Below, one piece after another: positions 17,630-25,906 of a stretch of DNA of 51,725 bases (its first letter is position 1; each line of letters starts with the position of its first letter). The notes under the pieces were generated by a model. The model saw only the letters and a program-made list of their open reading frames with translations. It had not been told where the DNA came from and did not search any database. A program made the translations under genes and the position numbers. The stretch comes from Deltaproteobacteria bacterium (GTDB lineage: Bacteria > Desulfobacterota > Desulfobacteria > Desulfobacterales > Desulfobacteraceae), in assembly GCA_027858995.1 (NCBI GenBank), contig JAQIBP010000075.1, positions 1 to 51,725 on the forward strand. Direction: 5' to 3'.

Positions 17630-18850
17630 CTATTTTTTCTGGTCAAGATTAAATGCTGAATGAAGTGTTCTTACTGCAAGTTCAGCGTATTTTGCCAGTA
17701 TGACACATGATATTCTAATCTCTGAAGTGCTGATAAGCCTGATATTGATGTTCTCATCAGCAAGAGCCTGGAACATTGTGGCTGCAACACCGGAATGACT
17801 TTTCATCCCAAGTCCGATAACTGAAACCTTGGCGATTTCTCTTGCTGTAAGAATCTCACCTGCATCCATTTCTTTAGCAACCTTTTGTGAAATTTCCCTT
17901 GCAAGTTCAAAATCATCTTGTGTAACTGTAAAGGTCAGATCAGTTGCATTGTCGGAGCGTGTATTCTGGATAATCATATCCACACCTATTTCCGCCCTGG
18001 CAAGTGAAGTAAACAGCTTTGCTGAAACCCCAGGCTGATCAGGAACACGTTTTAAAGTTATTCTTGCTTCGTTCATGTCACAGGTAATACCTGATACAAT
18101 GACACTCTCCATATCTTTAGTTTCGTTGACAACCATTGTTCCCTCCTCCTCATTGAATGATGATCTTACATGGACAGGCACGCTGTATTTTTTTGCAAAT
18201 TCAACCGAACGTATCTGAAGAACCTTTGCACCCAATATGGCCATTTCAAGCATTTCTTCATAGGATATTCTATCTATTTTCCTTGCACTGCTGCAAATTC
18301 TTGGATCAGTGGTATATACACCGTCCACGTCTGTAAAAATTTCACAGACATCTGCTTTTAAGGATGATGCAATAGCTACGGCTGATGTGTCAGAACCGCC
18401 CCTGCCAAGTGTGGTGATGGATCCATCTTCATCTGCACCCTGGAAACCTGCAACAACTGCAATGCTTCCGGTTTCAACAGCCTGTTTCAGGTTTTTGCAG
18501 TCAATATCACGTATTCTTGCCTTGCCGGATATTTTATCAGTGAGAATTCCTGCCTGGAAACCAAGAAATGATTTTGCTTTGTATCCTCTTGATTTAAGGA
18601 TCATGGAGAGCAGGGCTGCTGTTGTCTGTTCCCCTGTGGCAAGCAGAAGATCCAGCTCTCTTTTATCAGGGGAGTCAGACGCTTGTTCTGCAAGGGAAAT
18701 AAGATGGTCGGTTACACCTGACATGGCAGACAGAACAACAATAATTTTGTCTCCCTGATCAAATGCTTTTTGAACTCTGTATGCAACATTTTTGATGTGT
18801 CCAATGTCTGCAACGGAGGTCCCACCATATTTCTGTACTCGTAAAGTCAT
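17630..18850 (-). CDS. lysC: Aspartate kinase with two ACT domains
   Basis: The kinase phosphorylates aspartate to open the lysine/threonine/methionine branch. 406 residues: the kinase domain begins VQKYGGTSVADIGHI (5-19) and includes GRGGSDTSAVAIA (149-161) and FTDVDGVYTTDPRI. Two C-terminal ACT domains (about 265-330 and 340-400) imply feedback control by lysine and/or threonine. The length fits the class of monofunctional ACT-containing kinases. It is the last gene of the nnr-tsaE-lysC set. Confidence 0.95.
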   Translation of the reverse strand: MTLRVQKYGGTSVADIGHIKNVAYRVQKAFDQGDKIIVVLSAMSGVTDHLISLAEQASDSPDKRELDLLLATGEQTTAALLSMILKSRGYKAKSFLGFQAGILTDKISGKARIRDIDCKNLKQAVETGSIAVVAGFQGADEDGSITTLGRGGSDTSAVAIASSLKADVCEIFTDVDGVYTTDPRICSSARKIDRISYEEMLEMAILGAKVLQIRSVEFAKKYSVPVHVRSSFNEEEGTMVVNETKDMESVIVSGITCDMNEARITLKRVPDQPGVSAKLFTSLARAEIGVDMIIQNTRSDNATDLTFTVTQDDFELAREISQKVAKEMDAGEILTAREIAKVSVIGLGMKSHSGVAATMFQALADENINIRLISTSEIRISCVILAKYAELAVRTLHSAFNLDQKK

Positions 18851-18905
18851 ATATAAACTCCGCTATATTAAATTGAATACTGTTTGGTACTTGACTGAAA
18901 AACCG

Positions 18906-18945
18906 CTAATTTGACCAGTTATCATCTTGTACTTGAACAAATTAG
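18906..18945 (-). promoter_or_regulatory. Inverted repeat upstream of lysC, possible attenuator or terminator
   Basis: CTAATTTG at 18906-18913 and CAAATTAG at 18938-18945 form a perfect 8-bp stem with a 24-base loop. On the minus (lysC) strand it is followed by CGGTTTTTC. It lies between tsaE and lysC, so it could end some transcripts or control lysC. The loop is long and the stem AT-rich, so support is weak. Confidence 0.3.
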
Positions 18946-18984
18946 TTTCTGCATAGGGTATCAGGGTTTTTTTGCAGGCACTAT

Positions 18985-19506
18985 TTATAAAATATTTTGT
19001 TTATCAGATATTTTGTTTATCAGATTTGGCCCCTGCTGTCCAGAGGCAGAGAGTGATAATATCCTGTTATAACAATCATCAAATTTAAAATTGATCTCAA
19101 TATCAAATTTAAAATCAATTTGTTCAAGAAGTTCGGGCCACTCAATAATGAGAATATGATTTTCACCAGTGAGGTCATCAAAACCTGTATATTCAAGTTC
19201 TTCAACTGAAGCTACCCTGTAAAGATCTATATGGCAAAGTGTAAAGGATTCAGCAGGGTATATATTTATAATATTAAATGTAGGGCTTGTGATATAATAT
19301 TTTTCAGATACTTTCAGCCCTTTTGCAAATCCCTGTACAAAAGTTGTTTTGCCTGCGCCAAGCTCACCTTTAAGTGCAATACAAATACCTTGAGAAATCT
19401 GTTTTCCAAGATTCTTTCCCAGATTAAAAGTCTGTTGGGGGTTTTTTGAATTTACTGTTTTTACCTGGCTGTTTTTCATATTAAAAAAGTAAAATTCCTC
19501 AATCAA
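18985..19506 (-). CDS. tsaE: tRNA threonylcarbamoyladenosine synthesis ATPase
   Basis: TsaE is the ATPase partner of TsaB/TsaD in making t6A37 on ANN-decoding tRNAs. It has the P-loop GELGAGKTTFVQG (about 47-59), SPTFNIINIY, HIDLYR and the Walker B-like IIEWPE. The mapped frame begins at 19506. A better-fitting start may be the internal ATG nine codons later (MKNSQVK). The last codons lie in a 16-bp tandem duplication. It sits 22 bp after nnr. Confidence 0.92.
   Translation of the reverse strand: MIEEFYFFNMKNSQVKTVNSKNPQQTFNLGKNLGKQISQGICIALKGELGAGKTTFVQGFAKGLKVSEKYYITSPTFNIINIYPAESFTLCHIDLYRVASVEELEYTGFDDLTGENHILIIEWPELLEQIDFKFDIEINFKFDDCYNRILSLSASGQQGPNLINKISDKQNIL
18992..19023. repeat. 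Perfect 16-bp tandem duplication at the tsaE 3' end
   Basis: ATATTTTGTTTATCAG occurs twice head to tail (18992-19007 and 19008-19023). The two copies are read in different frames at the tsaE C-terminus, and the downstream copy brings the frame close to its stop. A duplication event has evidently altered the last residues of TsaE. Confidence 0.85.
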
Positions 19507-19528
19507 AAGTAAAAATTCAAAATTTATC

Positions 19529-21103
19529 TTAACAGGCTGTTAACAGATATTTGTGAATCGCTTTGGGAATCATCTGTACCATATCGGTTGCAAGAAAACC
19601 AAATTTTCCCATATCTTCAGCAAGAATATCACCACACATACCATGGATGAAAACAGCTGCAAGACTTGCATTTTCAGGAGAAAATCCCTGAGCGCAGAAT
19701 CCTGCAATCATGCCGGTGAGCACATCCCCCATTCCTCCTGAAGCCATGCCGGGATTGCCTGTGGGGTTGATAAATATTTTTCCATCGGGAAAAGCGACTA
19801 TAGTCCGGGCTCCTTTTAAAATTAGAACACTATTATATTCTTGTGCAAAATCTGAAGCAATTTCCAGCCTGTTTTGCTGGACATCAGATGTTGTCATATT
19901 GCAAAGCCTTGCCATCTCTCCGGGATGGGGAGTTAAAATTGCAGCCGCTTTTTTTGTTTTAAGAATCTTAAGGTTTTGAGCAATACAATTTAATGCATCA
20001 GCATCAATAATAAGAGGTACATCACTTTTTTCAACAAGTTTATGGACAAGTTTTATTGTCCCTTTTTTTGTGCCAATACCAGGCCCCACTGCAAGGGCTT
20101 GTTTGTTTTTTAAAAGTGTCTGAATTTCATCAAAACAGTTGTCTGATAAATATCCTTTCCCTTTTTCAGGCAGGGGAAGTGTCATGGGCTCGATAACCAT
20201 TGGTTCAATAATTTTATTAAGACTTTTTGCAATTCCAAGACTAACAAGACCTGTTCCACTACGCATTGCTGCATTGGCACAAAGTGCTGCTGCCCCTGTC
20301 TTCCCTTTTGAGCCGGCAATGATAAGCAGGTGTCCGTAACTGCCTTTATGGCTTTGAAATTTTCTTGGGGTAAAAAAAGCAGTGATTCTGTTTTTTTCTG
20401 TTAAAGAGAGTTTAATATTTTCCTCTTTTGTAATAGATTCTGGAATCCCGATATCAATAATTTTAAGTTCACCCGTATACGTATTGCCTGGATATAAAAC
20501 ATGTCCTGCTTTTGCAAAGGCAAAGGTTGCAGTGGCATCGGCCTTTACAGCAACTCCAAGGGGCTGCCCTGTATCAGAGTTAAGACCAGATGGAATATCA
20601 ATGGAAAAAACAGGCTGTCTGCTTGAATTTATCAATTCAATAACATCTTTGAAAAGTCCTCTTACATTGGAATTAAGACCTGTTCCCAAAATCGCATCAA
20701 TAAAGATATCATGGCGGGCAATGCCGGCTTTATATTTTTTAAATGCATCAGCATCAGGGATTTCAATAATCTCTGAATTTTCAGATTTATCACACAATTT
20801 TATGGCAAGATCCAAATTAATTTTTGCATCACCTTGAACCCTTTTTTTTGCAGAGAGTAAAAAACAGGTAACAGCAATACCTTTTTCCATTAAATACCTT
20901 GCAATGACAAATCCGTCGCCGCCATTGTTACCTCGGCCTGCAAGTACTGCAACTTTTTTTGGTTTGATATTTTTGAATTTTTCAAGGAGGAAATCAAAGG
21001 AGCCTCTTCCTGCATTTTCCATTAAAACAAGCCCTGGAATACCATGGGATTCTATGGCCCGCTTATCCATCTCCTGCATCTGTTTGGCTGTTACAAGAAG
21101 CAT
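19529..21103 (-). CDS. nnr: Bifunctional NAD(P)H-hydrate epimerase / ADP-dependent dehydratase
   Basis: The enzyme repairs hydrated NAD(P)H. The N-terminal YjeF_N epimerase domain (about 1-220) has LVMENAGRGSFDF and GRGNNGGDGFVIARYL. The C-terminal carbohydrate-kinase-like dehydratase (about 235-520) has GSYGHLLIIAGSKGKTGAAAL, ILTPHPGEMARL, and GNPGMASGGMGDVLTGMIAG. I chose ATG 21103, since AGGTGAGG lies just upstream. A GTG at 21115 in frame would sit inside that ribosome site. It leads the nnr-tsaE-lysC run. Confidence 0.94.
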   Translation of the reverse strand: MLLVTAKQMQEMDKRAIESHGIPGLVLMENAGRGSFDFLLEKFKNIKPKKVAVLAGRGNNGGDGFVIARYLMEKGIAVTCFLLSAKKRVQGDAKINLDLAIKLCDKSENSEIIEIPDADAFKKYKAGIARHDIFIDAILGTGLNSNVRGLFKDVIELINSSRQPVFSIDIPSGLNSDTGQPLGVAVKADATATFAFAKAGHVLYPGNTYTGELKIIDIGIPESITKEENIKLSLTEKNRITAFFTPRKFQSHKGSYGHLLIIAGSKGKTGAAALCANAAMRSGTGLVSLGIAKSLNKIIEPMVIEPMTLPLPEKGKGYLSDNCFDEIQTLLKNKQALAVGPGIGTKKGTIKLVHKLVEKSDVPLIIDADALNCIAQNLKILKTKKAAAILTPHPGEMARLCNMTTSDVQQNRLEIASDFAQEYNSVLILKGARTIVAFPDGKIFINPTGNPGMASGGMGDVLTGMIAGFCAQGFSPENASLAAVFIHGMCGDILAEDMGKFGFLATDMVQMIPKAIHKYLLTAC

Positions 21104-21203
21104 TATATCCCTCACCTTGAATTATTGATAATATCTGTTTTCATATCATTTTGTAAAATGTTCTTCAACAGACTATTATGTATTAAGATTTTTTTAGGTA
21201 TTA

Positions 21204-21764
21204 TTACATAACTTCCTTATACCGAAAACATGAAACAAGATGATCATTGATCATACCCATGGCCTGCATGTGGGCATAGATAATTGTGGGACCGACAAAT
21301 TTAAACCCTCTCTGCACAAGATCCCTTGAAAAGGCAGTGGATTCCTTTGTTACAGAAGGTATCTTATCATGGGTTTTAAAGCAGTTTATTATGGGTTTGC
21401 CATCAACAAATCGCCAGGAATACTTATCAAAGGATCCAAATTCCTCCTGAATTTTAATAAAGGCTCTGGCATTTGATACGGCTGCATTTACTTTTAGTTT
21501 GTTCCGAATAATGCCGGGATCTAAAAGAAGAGTTTTGATTTTTTCAGGTGTAAATTCTGCCACTTTTTCAACATCAAAATCAGCAAAAGCTTTTTTATAT
21601 CCCGATCTTCTTTTTAAAATTGTCAGCCAGGAAAGCCCTGCCTGGGCACCTTCGAGAATAATAAATTCAAACAGTTTTTTATCATCATGAACAGGTACGC
21701 CCCACTGCTCGTCATGGTAATTGATATATACAGGATCATCTGTGACCCAGTGGCATCTTCTCAT
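21204..21764 (-). CDS. tag: DNA-3-methyladenine glycosylase I
   Basis: Tag removes 3-methyladenine from alkylated DNA. The 186-residue length is standard. Zinc-snap ligands appear as Cys4 (RRCHWV), His17 (YHDEQWG) and the C-terminal HLVSCF pair. The family sequence EGAQAGLSWLTIL and KFVGPTIIYAHMQAMG are present. It lies 17 bp upstream of the yjbQ stop on the same strand, so the two may be co-transcribed. Confidence 0.95.
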   Translation of the reverse strand: MRRCHWVTDDPVYINYHDEQWGVPVHDDKKLFEFIILEGAQAGLSWLTILKRRSGYKKAFADFDVEKVAEFTPEKIKTLLLDPGIIRNKLKVNAAVSNARAFIKIQEEFGSFDKYSWRFVDGKPIINCFKTHDKIPSVTKESTAFSRDLVQRGFKFVGPTIIYAHMQAMGMINDHLVSCFRYKEVM

Positions 21765-21781
21765 CTTGGTTTATTTCCCAA

Positions 21782-22210
21782 TTATATTCCTGATATTGTA
21801 ATTTCCATTTTTCTATTCCTGGGTTCGTTGTCGTGATTGACTATTACAACCTGCTGCCATGTGCCCAATAAAATTTTTGAGTTACGGATGGGCAGGGTAA
21901 TGGAAGGTCCCATAAGGGCAGCCTGAACATGACTGTGGCCGTTGCCGTCATGCCATGCCAGTTCATGGGCATACTCAATGCCGGGGGGTGCAAGTCTGGC
22001 AATAGCCTGTTTAAGATCAGACACCGCGCCTGGTTCATATTCAATGGTGGTGATTGATCCTGTTGAACCTCTATTAAAAATATGAATGGTTCCGTTATTA
22101 ATATTTGACGCTGAAACACACTCCTGAAGTTCATGCGTAATATCTTTGATGTCAGGACCTTTTTTCAGAGTTGCAGTAAGAGTATGGGTTTTTATTTTAT
22201 ACTGTTCCAT
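21782..22210 (-). CDS. YjbQ-type secondary thiamine-phosphate synthase family protein (UPF0047)
   Basis: The 142-residue single-domain protein has the UPF0047 signatures: GTIHIFNRGSTGSITTIEYEPG (about 40-61), WHDGNGHSHVQAALMGPSITLPI (about 106-128) and GTWQQVVIVNHDN. Conserved histidines in the second motif bind metal. Some family members have weak thiamine-phosphate synthase activity, but the physiological role is unsettled. It is the first of the yjbQ-tag pair. Confidence 0.88.
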   Translation of the reverse strand: MEQYKIKTHTLTATLKKGPDIKDITHELQECVSASNINNGTIHIFNRGSTGSITTIEYEPGAVSDLKQAIARLAPPGIEYAHELAWHDGNGHSHVQAALMGPSITLPIRNSKILLGTWQQVVIVNHDNEPRNRKMEITISGI

Positions 22211-22310
22211 GAGAATTTGATATCAGATATTTATCAGGCTTGTAAAGTTTTTATATTGACCTTAATTATATTGGTACCTATAATTGGTTTGTGTTTCAGG
22301 GATAATATTA

Positions 22311-22865
22311 ATGGATAGAGTTGATACAGACGGCTTTAACTTCAATGGCAAAAATGAGACTGTATTGGAAAAATTAGAATATAAAATTGGATCAGGATAT
22401 GATGTTCACAGGCTTGTAAGTCAAAGAGAACTCATCATTGGCGGAGAAAAAATTGATTTTCACAGAGGCCTTGAAGGGCATTCTGATGCAGATGTATTGA
22501 TCCATTCTGTTTGTGATGCAATCCTTGGTGCTTTAGGACTTGGGGATATTGGAGATCATTTTCCTGATATTGATCCAGAGTTTAAAGGTATTTCAAGCAT
22601 GGTTCTCCTTGAAGAATGTAGAAAACTGATGGAGGATCAGGGATATAAAATTAATAATCTGGATTGTATTGTTTTTGCTCAGGCTCCAAAAATCAGTCCC
22701 CATAAAGCAAAAATGAGAAAAAATATGGCAGAGGCTTTGAATATTGATCCAGACCTTGTTAATGTAAAAGCAACCACAACGGAAAAGCTGGGGTTTATCG
22801 GGAAAGAGCAGGGTATTGCAGCACAGTGTACTTTATTGATAAAATCTGCTGCAGAGGATTTGTAA
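22311..22865 (+). CDS. ispF: 2-C-methyl-D-erythritol 2,4-cyclodiphosphate synthase
   Basis: IspF is a step of the MEP isoprenoid pathway, closing the cyclodiphosphate ring. Metal-binding DVH is in GSGYDVHRL, with further signatures GHSDADVLIHSVCDAILGAL, DIGDHFPD and TTTEKLGFIGKEQGIAAQ. I chose ATG 22311. A TTG at 22284 is in frame but has no better ribosome site. The product has about 26 residues before the conserved start, slightly longer than usual. ispD is not adjacent. Confidence 0.95.
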   Translation: MDRVDTDGFNFNGKNETVLEKLEYKIGSGYDVHRLVSQRELIIGGEKIDFHRGLEGHSDADVLIHSVCDAILGALGLGDIGDHFPDIDPEFKGISSMVLLEECRKLMEDQGYKINNLDCIVFAQAPKISPHKAKMRKNMAEALNIDPDLVNVKATTTEKLGFIGKEQGIAAQCTLLIKSAAEDL

Positions 22866-22947
22866 TGGCATTGCCCGTTGAAAAGCATGGAAGAATTAAA
22901 AAATTTTGAAAATTAGTTCATAAAACAATATGCCGGGAAAAATTTAA

Positions 22948-24405
22948 ATGATCTTAAAAGTTTATAATACTTTAAATAATAAAAAAGAAGAATTTATCCC
23001 TTTAAACAGGGGCAAAGTTGATATGTATGTTTGCGGTCCAACCGTATATGACACAAGTCATATTGGACATGCCAGATGTGTTGTTGTTTTTGATATGATC
23101 TACAGGTGGCTTTGCTCTCTTGATTATAAAGTCCGATATGTAAGAAATTTTACAGATGTGGATGATAAAATTATTAAAAAATCCAATGAGACTGGAGAAG
23201 ATTGCAAAACCATTACAGAAAAATATATTGATGAATTTCACAGTGAAATGGATATACTAAATGTATTAAGACCGGATGTTGAACCAAAGGCCACGGATCA
23301 TATAAATAATATTATTAATTTTATAAAAAAGCTTATCAATAAAGGCAAGGCATATCATGTAGAGGGCGGGGAAGTCTATTTTGCCCTTGATTCTTTTAAA
23401 AAATATGGCAGACTTTCCGGTCGGAATATTGAAGATATGAGGGCAGGATCCAGAATTGCAGTGGATGATAAGAAAAAAAATCCCATGGATTTTGTTTTAT
23501 GGAAACCTGCCAAACCTGGAGAGCCCTTCTGGAAAAGCCCTTGGGGTGACGGACGGCCTGGCTGGCATATTGAGTGTTCTGCCATGAGTTATGAATATTT
23601 TGGGAAAAGTTTTGATATACATGGGGGAGGCAAGGATTTGATATTTCCCCACCATGAAAATGAAATTGCCCAGAGTGAAGCCCTGTTTGGTCAGCAGTTT
23701 GTAAAATATTGGATTCACAATGGATTCGTGGATATTAACAATGAAAAAATGTCAAAATCCCTTGGTAATTTTACCATGATAAAAGAGGTCCTGGAAAATT
23801 ATTCTCCTGAAGTCATCCGCATGTTTCTTTTATCAAAACATTACAGAAGTCCCATTGATTATTCTGAAGACTCAATGCGAGAAGTTGCAATAGGACTTGA
23901 CCGGATTTATGCTTTTCTTGAAAGATTGGAAAAAGCCGGTGTGCAGAATGATTCTTCCCTGACATATAAATTGACAGATAAACCGACAGGAAAATTGTGG
24001 GGTGATTTTGAAACAGCAATGAATGATGATTTCAACTCTGCAAAAGCCGTGGCTCTTGTATTTGAGGCTGTGAAAAAAGGCAATAAACTCCTTGATGATG
24101 CTAATGATAATCCAGGCGAAGATATCATGGAAATCATGAATCTGGTGTATAGTGATATTAAAGCTATCTCCAATGTACTTGGAATATTTTTACTTGAGCC
24201 TCATGCCTGGTTTAAAGTCAAAAAAGAGAAGGGCATGGAAGATATGGCTCTTGATCCTGTCCAGATAGAAGCTTTGATTAAGCAGAGAGCAGAAGCCCGC
24301 AAAAACAGGGATTTTTCCAAAGCTGATGAGATCAGGGATCATCTACTGAATAAAAATATTATTCTTGAAGATGGCTCCAATGGAACTTCCTGGCGATTTG
24401 AGTAA
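22948..24405 (+). CDS. cysS: Cysteinyl-tRNA synthetase
   Basis: The class I synthetase has 485 residues. The HIGH motif is in SHIGHARC, the zinc-binding cysteine in MYVCGPTVYD (about 27-36), further ligands in GWHIECSAMS and HHENE, and KMSKSLGN (about 268-275). The C-terminal anticodon-binding part ends RKNRDFSKADEIRDHL. It lies 82 bp after ispF on the same strand. Confidence 0.97.
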   Translation: MILKVYNTLNNKKEEFIPLNRGKVDMYVCGPTVYDTSHIGHARCVVVFDMIYRWLCSLDYKVRYVRNFTDVDDKIIKKSNETGEDCKTITEKYIDEFHSEMDILNVLRPDVEPKATDHINNIINFIKKLINKGKAYHVEGGEVYFALDSFKKYGRLSGRNIEDMRAGSRIAVDDKKKNPMDFVLWKPAKPGEPFWKSPWGDGRPGWHIECSAMSYEYFGKSFDIHGGGKDLIFPHHENEIAQSEALFGQQFVKYWIHNGFVDINNEKMSKSLGNFTMIKEVLENYSPEVIRMFLLSKHYRSPIDYSEDSMREVAIGLDRIYAFLERLEKAGVQNDSSLTYKLTDKPTGKLWGDFETAMNDDFNSAKAVALVFEAVKKGNKLLDDANDNPGEDIMEIMNLVYSDIKAISNVLGIFLLEPHAWFKVKKEKGMEDMALDPVQIEALIKQRAEARKNRDFSKADEIRDHLLNKNIILEDGSNGTSWRFE

Positions 24406-24557
24406 AATCTGAGAGAAAGACCAACCCGGATGTTCAATGTATTGTGATATCAGATCTAAGCTTTACTCTCACTTTTATGATCTGACTTACGGCGATCTTC
24501 ACCGTTTCGCTTCTCTTTTTTTATCTTAATATATTCATCAAAAATAGGATAGGAGGA

Positions 24558-24603
24558 TGCCCTTTGTCAAGATAAGCAGATAAAATTTTTAAAAAAAAGG
24601 GCA
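24558..24603. other. Inverted repeat in the cysS/aroG convergent gap
   Basis: TGCCCTTT at 24558-24565 pairs with AAAGGGCA at 24596-24603 across a 30-base AT-rich loop. It lies between two convergent genes, where a shared terminator would be expected, but the long loop makes this weak. The rest of the 222-bp gap (24406-24627) holds no gene that I can see. Confidence 0.25.
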
Positions 24604-24627
24604 ATAATCTCCTTCTTACTCTTTGTA

Positions 24628-25665
24628 TTATAATCTTTCAAAGGCGCATAATATTAATTTTTCTGTTGTATCCCACGATATACACTCATCAGTAATTGAA
24701 ACACCATATTTAAGCTTTCCTGAAGTTTTTGAAAATTTCTGATTGCCCTCGAATAGATTGCTTTCGAGCATCATCCCAATTATGCTGGAATTACTGTCAA
24801 TACGCTGATCCAGCACACTTTTAAATACAAAGGACTGTCCTTTGTGTCTTTGCCCTGAGTTGTCATGGGAGCAGTCAATTAGAATTGTGTTGTTCAATTT
24901 TTTCTTATCAAGCTTGTCCATGGCTTTTCTGATTGAAAGAGGATCATAGTTTGGATGTACTCCTCCTCTTAATACAATATGGCCAAAAGCATTTCCACTT
25001 GTAGTTACCATGGCAGAATAACCTTCAGGGTCTATTCCAAGAAAATGCTGGGGTGATTTTGCAGCCAGCATTGCATTGACAGCAGAATCCAGGTTTCCGC
25101 CTGTAGTGTTTTTAAATCCAACCGGCATTGAAAGTCCGCTTGCCATCTCCCGATGAGTTTGAGATTCTGTTGTCCTTGCTCCAATTGCAACCCATGATAA
25201 AAGACCTGCAATATATTGAGGGGTTATAGGGTCAAGAATTTCAGTGGCACAAGGCATCCCCAGGCGGTTAATTTCTATCAAAAGTGATCTTGCTTTTTCT
25301 AATCCTTTATTAATATTGTAGGATGAATCAAGAGAAGGATCATTTATTAATCCTTTCCAGCCAACAGTTGTTCTGGGCTTTTCAAAATATACCCGCATAA
25401 CAATATTTATTTTTTCTTTTACCCTGTTTTTTAATTGCTTCATCCTCTCTGCATATTCAAGTGCAGCATCAGTATCATGAATGGAGCAGGGCCCTGCAAT
25501 AACAAGAAGACGATTATCTTTTTTTGTCAGAATGTTTTCAATGTCGTGACGTCCATTAATTACTGTCTTAACCGCATCATCAGGTATTGGCAGTTTATTT
25601 TTAATATCTGCAGGTGAAATAAGCGGTTTAAACGATTTTACATTTACATCATAGGTCTGTTTCAT
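24628..25665 (-). CDS. aroG: 3-deoxy-7-phosphoheptulonate synthase (DAHP synthase, class I alpha)
   Basis: The enzyme condenses PEP and erythrose 4-phosphate, committing carbon to aromatic amino acids. Motifs: VIAGPCSIHD (about 76-85), RVYFEKPRTTVGWKGLINDP, GARTTESQTHREMASGLSMPVGFKN and LIDCSHDNSGQRHK. I chose ATG 25665 because AAGGAG precedes it; an upstream ATG at 25683 lies before that site. It matches the AroF/G/H family, but the isozyme specificity is not certain. The leader directly upstream carries a Phe/Tyr-rich attenuator, so repression by phenylalanyl/tyrosyl-tRNA charging is predicted. Confidence 0.93.
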   Translation of the reverse strand: MKQTYDVNVKSFKPLISPADIKNKLPIPDDAVKTVINGRHDIENILTKKDNRLLVIAGPCSIHDTDAALEYAERMKQLKNRVKEKINIVMRVYFEKPRTTVGWKGLINDPSLDSSYNINKGLEKARSLLIEINRLGMPCATEILDPITPQYIAGLLSWVAIGARTTESQTHREMASGLSMPVGFKNTTGGNLDSAVNAMLAAKSPQHFLGIDPEGYSAMVTTSGNAFGHIVLRGGVHPNYDPLSIRKAMDKLDKKKLNNTILIDCSHDNSGQRHKGQSFVFKSVLDQRIDSNSSIIGMMLESNLFEGNQKFSKTSGKLKYGVSITDECISWDTTEKLILCAFERL

Positions 25666-25714
25666 GGGCTTTCTCCTTTGCACAGATTTTGTAAAAGCCA
25701 GGACCTTAAAATAG

Positions 25715-25746
25715 AAAAAGCCGCAGGCTTTCTACCTGCGGCTTTT
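25715..25746 (-). terminator. Rho-independent terminator (attenuator stem 3:4) before aroG
   Basis: On the minus strand the arms AAAAGCCGCAGG (25746-25735) and CCTGCGGCTTTT (25727-25716) pair perfectly over 12 bp around a 7-base loop, ending in a T run. An alternative pairing exists: TCTGCCTG (25779-25772) with CAGGTAGA (25738-25731), 8 bp with one G-U. It uses the distal part of the first arm and would stop the terminator from forming. Confidence 0.9.
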
Positions 25747-25760
25747 AATTAGTTTAAATA

Positions 25761-25838
25761 TCAGCGCAAAACAGGCAGATCAGCAGTATAATAATAAAAA
25801 GTATAAAAATTTGATCTGTCTATTTTGTAAAAATTCAT
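25761..25838 (-). CDS. Phe/Tyr-rich leader peptide of the aroG attenuator, 25 residues
   Basis: The ATG at 25838 follows AAAGGAAAAACC, a good ribosome site. Eight of 25 codons are aromatic: F3, Y4, F11, Y12, F14, Y15, Y16, Y17, with codons 11-17 reading F Y T F Y Y Y. The stop is TGA at 25763-25761. Segment CAGATCA (25818-25812), just before the aromatic run, pairs with TGATCTG (25782-25776). A ribosome stalled on the Tyr codons would cover this first segment and free the second to form the antiterminator. This is the classical pheA/trp-type design. Confidence 0.85.
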   Translation of the reverse strand: MNFYKIDRSNFYTFYYYTADLPVLR

Positions 25839-25906
25839 GGTTTTTCCTTTAAGATGCAACCTATAGATTAAAATTTTATAAGTCAAGGGAATAATTTAAA
25901 GACAGT

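Noticed and set aside
24406-24627. tRNA or small RNA in the cysS/aroG gap
   Set aside because: No cloverleaf or T-loop consensus seen; only a weak inverted repeat.
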